33,183 bases of DNA, taken from positions 3,367 through 36,549 of the forward strand of contig DYLQ01000012.1 of NCBI GenBank assembly GCA_020722015.1, in the 5' to 3' direction. The position numbers and the translations under genes are program-made. The stretch is from Thermotoga sp. (GTDB lineage Bacteria > Thermotogota > Thermotogae > Mesoaciditogales > Mesoaciditogaceae). Below are positions 1 through 8,289 of the stretch, one piece after another (the first letter of the stretch is position 1; each line of letters starts with the position of its first letter). The notes beneath the pieces were generated by a model. It saw only the letters and a program-made list of their open reading frames with translations, had not been told where the DNA came from and made no database searches.

Positions 1-2
1 CT

Positions 3-194
3 TTATGTTTTGTCATCTGTTGTTTTAGGAACTACATACATTGGGCAATTACACACTATAATGTATCCTCTACCAAAACAACTTCTGCAAGGAACTGTGG
101 CTGCACTATAAGTATGCCATTCCTGCTCTGAACTTTCATAAAAACTTGCTGGGACAAAACCTCTGCCTCCACAAACTGGACATTTCTCCACCAT
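3..194 (-). CDS. Small DnaJ-type zinc-finger protein
   Basis: A 63-residue protein with cysteine pairs C5-x2-C8 (followed by GGRG), C36-x2-C39 (followed by FGRG) and C48-x-C50. The CxxCxGxG pattern is that of DnaJ-like zinc-binding knuckles, which small phage proteins often carry. It is the last leftward gene visible, starts just after an AAGGAGG site and follows the LamG protein. No enzymatic function can be assigned. A role in binding nucleic acid or protein is inference from the zinc knuckles alone. Confidence 0.7.
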   Translation of the reverse strand: MVEKCPVCGGRGFVPASFYESSEQEWHTYSAATVPCRSCFGRGYIIVCNCPMYVVPKTTDDKT

Positions 195-210
195 TTTCCT
201 CCTTATTTTA

Positions 211-915
211 TTATGCGACCATCACAGGTCGTTTCCTTATTATCGTAGTCCGATACACAGGTGAACCACACGGTGTCCCGTGATTATTGTTTCCTGATGT
301 ATCCTTAATCGTATTTGCATCTGTAGCAGTTTCTCCATCACGCCGCTCATTGAACATCCATCTTCCTTTCAATCCAATCAAGATGTTATCTGCACCTTTT
401 GCCCTGTAAATGGTGCGAATTTCAGATGCAGAAAGAACCCGATTGTAAATGCGAATATCATCAAGGAGACCACTGTAAAAGGAATTACTGCTAGTTTGAC
501 CCGTAGCAGCAAAATGAATATGATGGTTAGAATCATAAAGCAAGGGAGTACTTGAAGCATAAGTACCAGTTGCAATTTGCTCACCATTCCAATAGAAGAT
601 ATATCCTGTAGAGGTTACTACACAGAGTAAATGATACCAATTATTTGTTTGGTAATTGACATTAACACTTGGAGTGTCTAGCCCTTGTTGACCATCGCCA
701 ATAAGTAAATAAATTGTATTGCCACCGTAATGCGATATACTAAAACCCCAGTCTGATGGGGCTCGTGTTCCCATAAGGTCTACGCTACTCCATCCGTCAT
801 AACCTATAAGTGTAGAAGGATTGAACCAAAGCGCAACTGCAAAAGTACCTGAAACGCTACCAGAAGGCACGACTACTACTGAATCTTTATGGTGTAAATC
901 AAAACTTAAAGCCAT
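211..915 (-). CDS. LamG/concanavalin-like virion surface protein
   Basis: A 234-residue protein with the LamG-like jelly-roll pattern: an N-terminal strand with HHKDSVVV, then FAVALWFNPS, NNWYHLLCVV, the FYWNGEQI strand and, near the C-terminus, YSGLLDDIRIYNRVLSASEI, which is the characteristic end of LamG/pentraxin-like domains. In phages these domains sit on tail fibres or capsid decorations and are thought to bind carbohydrate. It directly follows the tail fibre gene, so a host-binding accessory of the tail tip is likely. No signal peptide is seen. The ligand is unknown. Confidence 0.8.
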   Translation of the reverse strand: MALSFDLHHKDSVVVVPSGSVSGTFAVALWFNPSTLIGYDGWSSVDLMGTRAPSDWGFSISHYGGNTIYLLIGDGQQGLDTPSVNVNYQTNNWYHLLCVVTSTGYIFYWNGEQIATGTYASSTPLLYDSNHHIHFAATGQTSSNSFYSGLLDDIRIYNRVLSASEIRTIYRAKGADNILIGLKGRWMFNERRDGETATDANTIKDTSGNNNHGTPCGSPVYRTTIIRKRPVMVA

Positions 916-924
916 CGTTTCTCC

Positions 925-2793
925 TTATAAGAACGAAATTTCCATCTCAAGAAGGTACCAATCACCTACTAAGTCATCATTAGCAGAACCTGGATTTCGT
1001 GTTAATTCAAATTGATAAACTTTTCCGCCCATCAGACTTAATGTGTCTAATGGTATCGTTTGTTCATCATATTGATAGTAAGTATTAGTTGGTAAATCTA
1101 TCTTGTTTAATTCGTACCCAGTACTCCAAGTTCCAATTTCTTCATTGTTTCCTATTTTTCTGAAATACAGTTTCGGTGCAACTCCTCTCGCTACAGTAGG
1201 TGCGGTTTTTGCTCTGCTAACAAATCTGATTATCATAAAGTTTGGACCTGCAGGGTCTCCCACAGGAACTCTGAGTTGAAAGCCTACTCCTTCCTCCGTT
1301 GTATCGTCAAATGGATAAACAAGAAGTGCATTGTTACTTGCATCAGCATCTAGTCCTGGGAAAGCATTTATTTTCCAGTCCGCATTAACAGGAGCCTCAA
1401 AACAGCCTGCGGTGTAGATGTATTTGGGATAACTATTTGCAATAGCCCATTTTAATCCTGATGGCTGTGAAGGGTCAGCAGTAAGAACGTGTCCATCGTA
1501 ACCAACCCCAAGTCTCGTAGGTGCTCCATTTGCCGTAAAGGCTATAATATCGCCTTTGGTTGTTCCTATGGATTTGGCAATTAGGTCAGCAATAAGACTT
1601 CCACCATCTTTAACCAATTTCCCAGTATTGCCATCAAAAACTGCTATTCGCAAGTCTGATGCACTTGCAGGTCCTCTTACTAAATCGGCAACTGGTTTTC
1701 CACTATCTTTAATCAGTTTACCCGTAGTTCCATCAAAAGCAGGAACATTTCCATCAACAGCACTTGAAGGTCCTACTACTTGAACAGTTCCATCGTGCCT
1801 TTTCGCTACAGCATCAGAAACTTCAATGTCGGTGCTAGTTCCTTCAACAGGAAGTCCATTTGTATCCGCTTTGAAAATCTTGCCTGGAGAAGCTAATGAA
1901 CTGTGGTCATCGGCGGAATTGATGGGATGCGTTCTGTTATGTCTTCTTGCTACCGCATCAGAAACCTCGTTATCAGTGTTCGTTGCTTCCGCAGGTAATC
2001 CATTTGCATCCGCTTTAAGCATTTTTTCAGGAGTAAGTAAAGATGTATGATTATCAGCCGAATTGATTGGATGCAGTTTATCGTGTCTTCTTGATACTGC
2101 ATCGGAGACTTCTGTATTTGTATTAGTACCTCCAGATGGTAATCCATTGATGTCCGCTATCAAGATTTGACCTGGAGTGATAGTAGATGTATGGTCAGAT
2201 GAGTTAATAGAGTGTTGTTTATTGTGTCGTTTTGCAACTGCTTCAGCAACTTCAGTATCAGTATTAGTCGCCTCTACTGGCAGCCCCTTTGCATTAGCCT
2301 TAAAGAGTTTATTCTCTGGCACGGTAGAACTATGGTCTTCATTTGAACTGATGTTATGTAGTCTTATATGCCGTTTAGTCACTGCATCTGAAACCTCAAC
2401 ATCACTGTTAGTTGCCTCAACGGGTAAGCCATTTGAATCTGCTTTTAGCATCTTACCCGTAACAATGGTAGAAGTATGATCAGAAGCAGAGTTAAGTGGA
2501 TGCTTTCTATCGTGTGCTTTTTGTGCAGCAGGTTTGGCATCTACTAAAGTAATATCTTGAAGTTTATAAGTCAGAATTGAGCCACCACTTATTTCAATGT
2601 CATAGTCCCCATCATCAACATAAAAATCAAATCTACCCTGTTCATCGGCAGTAAAGGGATTATTTTTTATGACACTGCTTTCATTGACGTAAATCGTTGC
2701 CTTGTTGGTAGTACCTGCTATATACACCGTTATCCAAGCACCTGGAACACAATTACCATTGGTATCTATAACAGCAGAATAAAATTTCTTCAT
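925..2793 (-). CDS. Tail fibre protein with five ~48-residue repeats
   Basis: 622 residues. Residues 1-85 form the beta-sandwich attachment domain common in phage fibres (FYSAVIDTNGNCVPGAW, later GRFDFYVDDGDYDIEISGG). Residues about 93-330 are five tandem repeats of 47-48 residues, each with RH...H.INS..DH(T/S)S, then K(A/L)xANGLP and EVSDAV. Two repeats of the DGxTGKLxKDxG type follow at about 340-405. The C-terminus from about 450 is a beta-rich tip domain ending GDWYLLEMEISFL. The gene lies downstream of the lysis genes. The receptor-binding role is inferred from architecture and position. Confidence 0.85.
   Translation of the reverse strand: MKKFYSAVIDTNGNCVPGAWITVYIAGTTNKATIYVNESSVIKNNPFTADEQGRFDFYVDDGDYDIEISGGSILTYKLQDITLVDAKPAAQKAHDRKHPLNSASDHTSTIVTGKMLKADSNGLPVEATNSDVEVSDAVTKRHIRLHNISSNEDHSSTVPENKLFKANAKGLPVEATNTDTEVAEAVAKRHNKQHSINSSDHTSTITPGQILIADINGLPSGGTNTNTEVSDAVSRRHDKLHPINSADNHTSLLTPEKMLKADANGLPAEATNTDNEVSDAVARRHNRTHPINSADDHSSLASPGKIFKADTNGLPVEGTSTDIEVSDAVAKRHDGTVQVVGPSSAVDGNVPAFDGTTGKLIKDSGKPVADLVRGPASASDLRIAVFDGNTGKLVKDGGSLIADLIAKSIGTTKGDIIAFTANGAPTRLGVGYDGHVLTADPSQPSGLKWAIANSYPKYIYTAGCFEAPVNADWKINAFPGLDADASNNALLVYPFDDTTEEGVGFQLRVPVGDPAGPNFMIIRFVSRAKTAPTVARGVAPKLYFRKIGNNEEIGTWSTGYELNKIDLPTNTYYQYDEQTIPLDTLSLMGGKVYQFELTRNPGSANDDLVGDWYLLEMEISFL
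1804..2517 (-). repeat. Five tandem 47-48-codon repeats in the tail fibre gene
   Basis: The repeats encode units of 47, 48, 47, 48 and 48 residues, each beginning (K/R)RH and ending EV(S/A)(D/E)AV. The DNA copies have diverged at synonymous positions, so they are old duplications or are kept by recombination. Repeat number could vary between related phages and would set fibre length. Confidence 0.8.
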
Positions 2794-2804
2794 TGTTTTT
2801 CTCC

Positions 2805-3086
2805 TTAGTCAAATTCTGGTGAGATTAAAAAAGTACAGGTTTCACCTAAACCTGTCCAGCCTCCAATTTGAATATATGCTTGTAAATAATAAGTTCCTGG
2901 TAAATCAAAATCTCCATTCTGAACTATGTATTTTAGATAATTTTTATTGTAAATTTCAGGTCTCCAGACCACAATACTTTTATCGGGCTTCTTTACTCTC
3001 AATAACACCTGAGTAGCGCCACTTATATCACAACCGCAATCAACTACAATTTTAGTTCCGATTTCTCCCTTATAATGTTTATTCAT
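2805..3086 (-). CDS. Small beta-sandwich tail accessory protein (BppU-N-like)
   Basis: 93 residues, no signal peptide. The pattern KGEIGTKIVVDCGCDISGAT, then VLLRVKKPDKS, then GDFDLPGTYYLQAYIQIGG resembles the small beta-sandwich domain at the start of many phage baseplate/upper-fibre proteins (BppU N-terminal type). That domain usually leads a longer fibre; here it stands alone just upstream of the fibre gene, so it may be a baseplate adaptor. The start is an ATG at 3086 overlapping the end of the preceding 56-codon ORF by 8 nt. Confidence 0.65.
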   Translation of the reverse strand: MNKHYKGEIGTKIVVDCGCDISGATQVLLRVKKPDKSIVVWRPEIYNKNYLKYIVQNGDFDLPGTYYLQAYIQIGGWTGLGETCTFLISPEFD

Positions 3087-3249
3087 ATTCTAGCTCCATT
3101 AAAGATTTTAATTGTATACATTCTTCCATAGATGCCTTACTTTCTAATTCCAACTCTTGATTTATTTTAGAGACTAAATGTAAATGCTCCCTGAAGATTT
3201 TAAGTTTCGGCAAAACAACGATGTAGTCTAATATAATTATGTTCTTCAT
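3079..3249 (-). CDS. Small hypothetical protein, 56 aa
   Basis: A 57-codon reading frame starting MKNIIILDYIVVLPKLK and ending SLMELEYE. It fills the gap between the endolysin and the beta-sandwich protein. Its ATG overlaps the endolysin TGA (ATGA) and its end overlaps the next start by 8 nt, as usual for translationally coupled phage genes. The N-terminal 15 residues are hydrophobic but short; the rest is charged and probably helical. Function unknown. Because it sits next to the lysis genes, a spanin or lysis-accessory role is conceivable but not shown. Confidence 0.5.
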   Translation of the reverse strand: MKNIIILDYIVVLPKLKIFREHLHLVSKINQELELESKASMEECIQLKSLMELEYE

Positions 3250-3698
3250 ATTTTTCCTAATTTAAAAGCGCCTATAGTAAAGAACAGCGCTTCTTCCGCT
3301 CTACGCTTTACTAAACCTTTGAGTATCTTGCCACCTGCAAAAATCCAATTTGAGAACTCCATTATTGTACCATAATAATCACCAGAACGCAATAGTTTCA
3401 ATAAAGTGGAATTTCTGAAATTGGTTTCTCCGACGTTAAAGATAAAACTGACTAAAGCATCAAATATTTCTTGGTTTATCTCTGCCTTAATCAGTTTCTC
3501 TATTGCCTTCTCCGCTATCTCCACATCCTTCTTCAAAAGCTCTTCTGCTTCTATCTCAGTTATTTTACCAAATTTTTCACCTGGTAATATCCGATGTCCG
3601 TAACCTATCGTGGGATAACCCGCAGGACAAAGATAGGATACTGGCTTGAATTTCTCATATCCTATAATAAGGCAAAGTCCCTTATACGAGGTCTTCAT
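3246..3698 (-). CDS. Endolysin, GH24 lysozyme (muramidase)
   Basis: Phage T4/P1-type lysozyme of glycoside hydrolase family 24, which cuts the MurNAc-GlcNAc bond of peptidoglycan at lysis. With the ATG at 3698 the protein has 150 residues. The catalytic set is E15 (GYEKF), C24 and T30 (PTIGYGH), with the spacing E-x8-C-x5-T; P1 Lyz also has Cys where T4 has Asp. The upstream frame is open to 3755, but 3698 is preferred: its ATG overlaps the TGA of the XhlA-like gene as ATGA and the family N-terminus begins there. No signal peptide is visible, so release should depend on a holin. Confidence 0.9.
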   Translation of the reverse strand: MKTSYKGLCLIIGYEKFKPVSYLCPAGYPTIGYGHRILPGEKFGKITEIEAEELLKKDVEIAEKAIEKLIKAEINQEIFDALVSFIFNVGETNFRNSTLLKLLRSGDYYGTIMEFSNWIFAGGKILKGLVKRRAEEALFFTIGAFKLGKI

Positions 3699-3949
3699 TT
3701 TTTGCATAGCTGAAGTAGCCATCCTAAAACAATAATTATTATTCCTATGAGCCAAGTATGAATATCTCTCCAGGTTTTGTGGGTGCTCATCCCAGAGATT
3801 ATCCTTTCTATTTTCTGCTCACAGTTATTTACTTTGTCCAACTTGTTTTCCACTATCTTCAGCCGTAATGCTATGTTTTCTCTAAATCGCACCTCATCCT
3901 TAATTTCTTCTAATTCTTCAGGTGTAAGTTTTATTTCTTTGATGTCCAT
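3695..3949 (-). CDS. XhlA-like membrane protein, putative holin component
   Basis: 84 residues: a charged, helical N-terminal two-thirds (LTPEELEEIKDEVRFREN..., probably coiled coil) followed by one C-terminal transmembrane segment (WLIGIIIIVLGWLLQL) and a KK tail. This is the layout of the XhlA haemolysin/holin-associated family. It lies directly upstream of the endolysin and overlaps it by 4 nt. The likely job is to let the endolysin reach the cell wall, alone or with an unseen partner holin. A single-TM holin acting alone cannot be ruled out. Confidence 0.75.
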   Translation of the reverse strand: MDIKEIKLTPEELEEIKDEVRFRENIALRLKIVENKLDKVNNCEQKIERIISGMSTHKTWRDIHTWLIGIIIIVLGWLLQLCKK

Positions 3950-3959
3950 TTCTATTGCC

Positions 3960-4043
3960 TTAATCTACAAGGTTTCTCATTAAAGTTTCACCACGAAAAT
4001 TCGCTTCTTTCAGACTACTCCATCCGCTCTCTCGCCCCATCAT
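3960..4043 (-). CDS. Possible micro-ORF, 27 aa
   Basis: The 117-nt gap between the TPR gene and the XhlA-like gene contains a 27-codon frame beginning MMGRESGWSSLKEANF and ending RNLVD, with GAGGG about 10 nt before the first ATG. It ends 10 nt before the next gene. The composition is plausible for a peptide, but the length gives little statistical support. No function suggested. Confidence 0.3.
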   Translation of the reverse strand: MMGRESGWSSLKEANFRGETLMRNLVD

Positions 4044-4066
4044 TTTTGCGAGACCCTCGTCTGATT

Positions 4067-4741
4067 TTATTTCAACTTCTCTACTTCTGACTTCAGCAGA
4101 CCCAGGAACTCAGCATTTTCTGGAGTTGCTTTAATGCCCAGAATAAGAGCATTTAAGACTTCCAGATACTTTGCTTTACCTATTTTCCCAGCATCAATCT
4201 TGCTAAATCCTTCTCTGAGGCGATGAACTTCTCCTGTAGGTGCGTGTTCCAGACAAAGTTTGCAAAATGCTTCCTGAGCCTCTGTTATCTTGCCTTCTGC
4301 CTCATAGCAAAGTCCAATATGAAGTTGAGCAAACGCTTTGTGGGTCGGATGTCCTTTCACCATAGCCAAAACCTTAGCATACTCATCTCTGGCTACTGGA
4401 TAGTTTTTCTCGCCCTCATAGCAACGCCCAATATCAACTTGAGCAGATGACTTGTGATACGGATGCCCATCTACTATAAGCAAAACATTAGCAAACTCGG
4501 TTCTGGCGACTGGGTAGTTTTTCTCCCACAGGTAGCAGTATCCAATCTCATATTGAGCACCAGACTTTTCTATTCCTGTTTTTGCTAACTTCAATGCTGT
4601 CTGAAAATCTGCTCTTGCCCCTGCATAATCGGCTTTACTTAACTTTGCTACTCCAGCATCAATAGCCTCTTTGTAGGTTTGAGCAAAGGCTACCGTTACC
4701 AGAAGCATAATCCCTGCTGATACTAACAACGCTTTTCTCAT
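4067..4741 (-). CDS. Secreted tetratricopeptide-repeat protein
   Basis: 224 residues. Residues 1-20 are a Sec signal peptide (MRKALLVSAGIMLLVTVAFA, cleavage after AFA). The mature part has TPR units of about 38 residues; three are nearly identical (AQ..IG.CY..EKNYPVAR.E...VL..V.GHP.HK). TPRs bind protein partners. The gene overlaps the upstream secreted gene by 4 nt and is the last of four secreted genes before the lysis pair. It looks host-derived and is unusual in a phage late operon. A periplasmic role after infection (exclusion, envelope remodelling, lysis control) is inference. Confidence 0.85.
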   Translation of the reverse strand: MRKALLVSAGIMLLVTVAFAQTYKEAIDAGVAKLSKADYAGARADFQTALKLAKTGIEKSGAQYEIGYCYLWEKNYPVARTEFANVLLIVDGHPYHKSSAQVDIGRCYEGEKNYPVARDEYAKVLAMVKGHPTHKAFAQLHIGLCYEAEGKITEAQEAFCKLCLEHAPTGEVHRLREGFSKIDAGKIGKAKYLEVLNALILGIKATPENAEFLGLLKSEVEKLK

Positions 4742-6144
4742 CTCATCTCACCTCCTTCTCGCTTAATAAAAATACTACCGCAGTATCCAAGTTGCTTAAT
4801 TCTGCGGAGGTAATTTCTGTATTTCTCTCCACCAAATTCCACTTCAGGATTCCTAGAAGCAAGTATTCCTGCAATCATTACTTTATCGTTAGGGAAAAAT
4901 CTCTCTTTAATCCCTTTAAAGTTTCCTCCTATTTTATAAACATTCCACAATGCTATGAAATCCCAGCTATACGTGCTTGCTTCTAAATACTCCTTCCAAG
5001 TAGGAGTCATACAAACCAGTCTACCCACAGGTATCTCAGGTTTAATTCCTTTAATGAGAGTAAAAAACTCCTCATCGGTTTTAGCCAATTCGGGATAAGT
5101 AGAAATATCCAAGTTATCAAAATTATTCATTCCGTCATTTTCCCAACCAACTATCACTGCACCAATCTTATCCTTATTCTTTTCAATGAATTTTACTGCC
5201 TTAACTCTGTTTTCCCACCTGGATATATCAAGAATAACCACATCCCCTGTTTTCACTTCTTCCTTATAGGTATTTATGACATAGGCATTTTCACCCATTA
5301 CACACTCAAAGAAAGGCATCTGTACCTTTGGGGGAATTTTACCGATATTAGAAAGCAAAGTACTGACCGTTTCCTGTGTTACGCCAGCCTTTAAGAGGAC
5401 ATTAGAGACCATAAACCAGTTTTTATCCCTGAGATAGCCTTTTAACTTCTTTGAAGCGACAGCGAGGTCAATTTCATTTCTTAGGGCTTTTGCTTGATAA
5501 GAAAGGTCATAAATAAGAATAGCAAGTTTCTCTATTCTGGCAAGTCTCAATTCTTCTTTAACTATTCTTATTTCTTCTGGCGTTAATACCTTCAATCCCA
5601 GTATCTTTAGCTGGGGATATTTAACCAATATTGTTTTGATAGCAGGAACATCTATCTCCGTTAGTTCTGCGACTAACACTTCAGGAGAAATTTTCTCAAT
5701 TTCCATTCTTTTTACTTCCGCTATTATCACTCTTAATACTTCAGGAGGTGCTATTCTGGTCTGGAGAATTCTTATCTCAAGAGGAGTTAATTTTTGGATT
5801 GCTAACACTAACTCTTCTGGAGTATACTTCATTATCTTCATTATCTGCATCGGCACAAGTTCAATAGGAAGAGTGGCAATTTTAAGAATATCAAGTTTAA
5901 TTACTTCAATATGAATTATAGGAATTTTAATTTTACCTTTCTCAATCTCCTCTCTTGTAATCTTTTCTATCTTCTTCCGAATCGTTGTATCAGTTTCTGT
6001 GCCTTCTTGAATCTTCATCTGGATAGCAGTATCGTTTCCTATCTCATCCAAAATTCTTTGTCCTATCCTTTCTTTAATGGTTGCTCCAAAACAAACCTGC
6101 GTTCCAAAAAGAAGCAGAGTTGAAATAATTATCTTATCTTTCAT
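4738..6144 (-). CDS. Secreted helical-repeat protein with TIM-barrel-like C-terminus
   Basis: 468 residues with a signal peptide (MKDKIIISTLLLFGTQVCFG). Residues about 20-230 are Ile/Leu/Glu-rich with recurring TPEE(L/I)..., PLEIRIL and PPEVLRVII elements, suggesting a short-repeat helical solenoid. Residues about 280-460 look like an alpha/beta barrel of glycoside-hydrolase style: TGDVVILDISRWE, KIGAVIVGWENDG, IPVGRLVCMTPTW, WDFIALWNVYK, KVMIAGILASRN. D and E residues stand at strand ends, but no family was recognised with certainty. It overlaps both neighbours, so it is co-translated with them. Function unknown; envelope polysaccharide binding or cleavage is possible. Confidence 0.75.
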   Translation of the reverse strand: MKDKIIISTLLLFGTQVCFGATIKERIGQRILDEIGNDTAIQMKIQEGTETDTTIRKKIEKITREEIEKGKIKIPIIHIEVIKLDILKIATLPIELVPMQIMKIMKYTPEELVLAIQKLTPLEIRILQTRIAPPEVLRVIIAEVKRMEIEKISPEVLVAELTEIDVPAIKTILVKYPQLKILGLKVLTPEEIRIVKEELRLARIEKLAILIYDLSYQAKALRNEIDLAVASKKLKGYLRDKNWFMVSNVLLKAGVTQETVSTLLSNIGKIPPKVQMPFFECVMGENAYVINTYKEEVKTGDVVILDISRWENRVKAVKFIEKNKDKIGAVIVGWENDGMNNFDNLDISTYPELAKTDEEFFTLIKGIKPEIPVGRLVCMTPTWKEYLEASTYSWDFIALWNVYKIGGNFKGIKERFFPNDKVMIAGILASRNPEVEFGGEKYRNYLRRIKQLGYCGSIFIKREGGEMR

Positions 6145-6538
6145 TTCTTCTCCGCACTTGTATTATCGCTGTACTTTCCCAGTAATCACCATTCCAGTCA
6201 AATGCTCTTAAAATCACTTTATACTTTCTTCCTATAACTACATCTCGTCTTGCTTTTATCAGCTCGCCTTCTGTGAGGAGAACAACTGACGGATTATAGT
6301 TCCAAAAACAAGTTTCTTTTATCAATTTGGTTTGATGTGTTACCAAATCTTCCAGTATTACTTGATGTCCAGCAATCCCTTGATATAGGTTAAAAACTAT
6401 ACCATAAACAGCTCCTGGAACAAAAAATGGTTGCCAGGTTTTTGAAGGTTGTGGGTAGACTAATTGTACCGTAGCTTCACTACCAACCCAAGCAAATACT
6501 GTTGTACAAAGGAAAAAGAAAATAAGTAGTTTTTTCAT
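6134..6538 (-). CDS. Secreted small beta-sandwich protein
   Basis: 134 residues. A short, strongly hydrophobic signal peptide (MKKLLIFFFLCTTVFA) is followed by a beta-rich domain (ATVQLVYPQPSKTWQPFF, IGRKYKVILRAFDWNGDY, STAIIQVRRR), reminiscent of an immunoglobulin-like or carbohydrate-binding fold. No family was recognised. It lies between two other secreted genes and overlaps the next by 11 nt. Confidence 0.7.
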   Translation of the reverse strand: MKKLLIFFFLCTTVFAWVGSEATVQLVYPQPSKTWQPFFVPGAVYGIVFNLYQGIAGHQVILEDLVTHQTKLIKETCFWNYNPSVVLLTEGELIKARRDVVIGRKYKVILRAFDWNGDYWESTAIIQVRRRNER

Positions 6539-6539
6539 T

Positions 6540-6998
6540 TTATTCCTTCTTTAAACATCTAATCTGTAACACGAGTTCGTATTTATCGGGACTGTTCAAA
6601 TACAAAGTCCCCGTTACAAAAGTACCACTTGCGTGTGATATATTAAAACTATCTCCTGCAAATATTAGTTCATAAGTTGCACCATTACTGTCTTTTGATA
6701 TTCTGAAATCATAACCTTCTCTTGCAGATATTGTTATTCCAACCGTATTTGCAGGTATGGTATAAGCGTACCACACGAAAGGGTCAGAACAAGTTACAGT
6801 ACTAAAAACTGGCGTGTATGAATAAGAACTAATGCCGCCACCACCACCGAAATCACCACTAGTTGGCGTGACATAAATTGCTTTTTTCGCTCCACTTGGT
6901 GTCTTTTCATACTCAAAATTCTCTGCAAAAAGCGAAAAAGACATAATCAATAAAAGACCAAACACTACCTTATTTAGTTTCTTGTTCATGGTTTTCAT
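6540..6998 (-). CDS. Secreted protein, first of a four-gene secreted cassette
   Basis: 152 residues with a signal peptide (KKLNKVVFGLLLIMSFSLFA, cleavage before ENFEY). The mature part has a flexible GDFGGGGG linker near residue 50 and then a beta-rich domain (WYAYTIPANTVGITIS, YELVLQIRCLKKE). The fold resembles the small beta-barrel domains of phage tail accessories, but a signal peptide on a tail protein would be odd, so envelope location is favoured. The start at 6998 has an AAGGAGG site 6 nt upstream and lies 29 nt inside the preceding gene. Confidence 0.7.
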   Translation of the reverse strand: MKTMNKKLNKVVFGLLLIMSFSLFAENFEYEKTPSGAKKAIYVTPTSGDFGGGGGISSYSYTPVFSTVTCSDPFVWYAYTIPANTVGITISAREGYDFRISKDSNGATYELIFAGDSFNISHASGTFVTGTLYLNSPDKYELVLQIRCLKKE

Positions 6999-7278
6999 CG
7001 TTTTCCTCCTTCTTCTCTTTCACATCCGTCTCCTCCGCATAATCCTGCGGTAACAGACCTTTCTGTTTCAAGTTTTGTATTGCCAATCTTCTTATTTCTG
7101 CTTGTATTAGTCTTTCTGCCTTTTCATCTTCCGATTCTGTTTTTTCCTCTTGCGGTTTATCATCAAAAACTAAATACTTCTCATCAAAATGGATAACATC
7201 CGCTATCAGATACAGCCCTTTTTGGCTGGCGATTATTTTTTCTTTTTCTTCTTTAGTATTATAGTTGATTTTTTTCAT
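6970..7278 (-). CDS. Small charged hypothetical protein
   Basis: 102 residues. The N-terminal 40 (NYNTKEEKEKIIASQKGLYLIADVIHFDEKYLVFDD) look folded; the rest is highly acidic and charged (runs of E and K, ending HEQETK) and probably coiled coil or disordered. No signal peptide. Placed between a tail protein and the secreted cassette, it could be a tail or fibre assembly factor, but nothing in the sequence shows it. Confidence 0.6.
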   Translation of the reverse strand: MKKINYNTKEEKEKIIASQKGLYLIADVIHFDEKYLVFDDKPQEEKTESEDEKAERLIQAEIRRLAIQNLKQKGLLPQDYAEETDVKEKKEENDENHEQETK

Positions 7279-7295
7279 AATGTTCCCTTTTTACG

Positions 7296-8279
7296 TTATA
7301 ATAATACGAAACTCGTTGTGGGATAATGCACATAAATACGAAAGTTCCTTGCAAATGCAGGACCTAATGCAATTTTCAAATGAAGCTCAACGCAGTCTCT
7401 TACATTCCAACCATCTATGTCCTCTACAAGAGTTATCCAGCCGTTTGTCTTATGTTCATAGTAATGTTCCGTGCCAACAAATACGCCATTTCTGGCAATT
7501 CTTGCGTACCCACGATAACCAGAATTTTTAAATTGAAAACTGATTCTTAAAGCTCCTGCTTTGGCAATCATAATTGACTTCTTTAAAGTCCAGTTGTCCT
7601 CTGTGATTTTCACTTCAGAATCCGAAAATGCTTCAAGAAAATTTCCCACTCTAAAAAATTGCAATTCATTTATATGCTCAGCCCAGTTATAATGTCCAAG
7701 TCCTTTATAGCTCACCCAGACTATTTTATTGGCATCACTTTCGTGAAATCTTACTATACCTCTTTTGTAAGGCGCTATTTCTGTTCCATAATGAACTTGG
7801 AACTCACCACTTGTCTGGGGTATTGAAGTTCTTTCTACAAACTTATTTATACCGTGTTCAACTGGATTGGAATTCACCAATTCTTCCGCACCTATATTTC
7901 TAAACCGAGTTCCATTGGGATGTGCCACTGCAGGTCCGCTTTGGTCACCATACGCTCTCTGGACGGTTAAATCGTTACCTGAAACAGCGGTTATCTTTAA
8001 TATCTCATTTTGTATTAGTATGATATCATTCACATTCCAATAAGAACCGTGAGCTACGGTAAGCACTGTATCTGATGCACTGAATTCTTCATTTATTGTG
8101 TCAGTTAAATGCACAAAAGTAGTAGAAATCGCATTATTCTGCGGAACTTCTTCAAGGTAGATGTAAAAAGGAGAAGCACCTGGTATTGTGCATTCTTCGT
8201 TCCATATATCAAGAGGACTAACTACCCCAGTAAATGGGTCTTGTCTTATGTCGTATTTTCTTTTTGTTGGGTTACTCAT
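7296..8279 (-). CDS. Tail/baseplate-associated protein
   Basis: 327 residues, no signal peptide. Residues about 60-130 match the small beta-domain common in phage tail proteins (SASDTVLTVAHGSYWNVNDI, ILKITAVSGNDLTVQRAYG, AHPNGT). The second half is beta-rich with many aromatics (FQFKNSGYRGYARIARNGVF). It follows the baseplate hub gene by 10 nt, so it is probably a baseplate or upper-fibre component. The exact role is not recognised. Confidence 0.75.
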   Translation of the reverse strand: MSNPTKRKYDIRQDPFTGVVSPLDIWNEECTIPGASPFYIYLEEVPQNNAISTTFVHLTDTINEEFSASDTVLTVAHGSYWNVNDIILIQNEILKITAVSGNDLTVQRAYGDQSGPAVAHPNGTRFRNIGAEELVNSNPVEHGINKFVERTSIPQTSGEFQVHYGTEIAPYKRGIVRFHESDANKIVWVSYKGLGHYNWAEHINELQFFRVGNFLEAFSDSEVKITEDNWTLKKSIMIAKAGALRISFQFKNSGYRGYARIARNGVFVGTEHYYEHKTNGWITLVEDIDGWNVRDCVELHLKIALGPAFARNFRIYVHYPTTSFVLL

Positions 8280-8289
8280 TTATCTCTCC

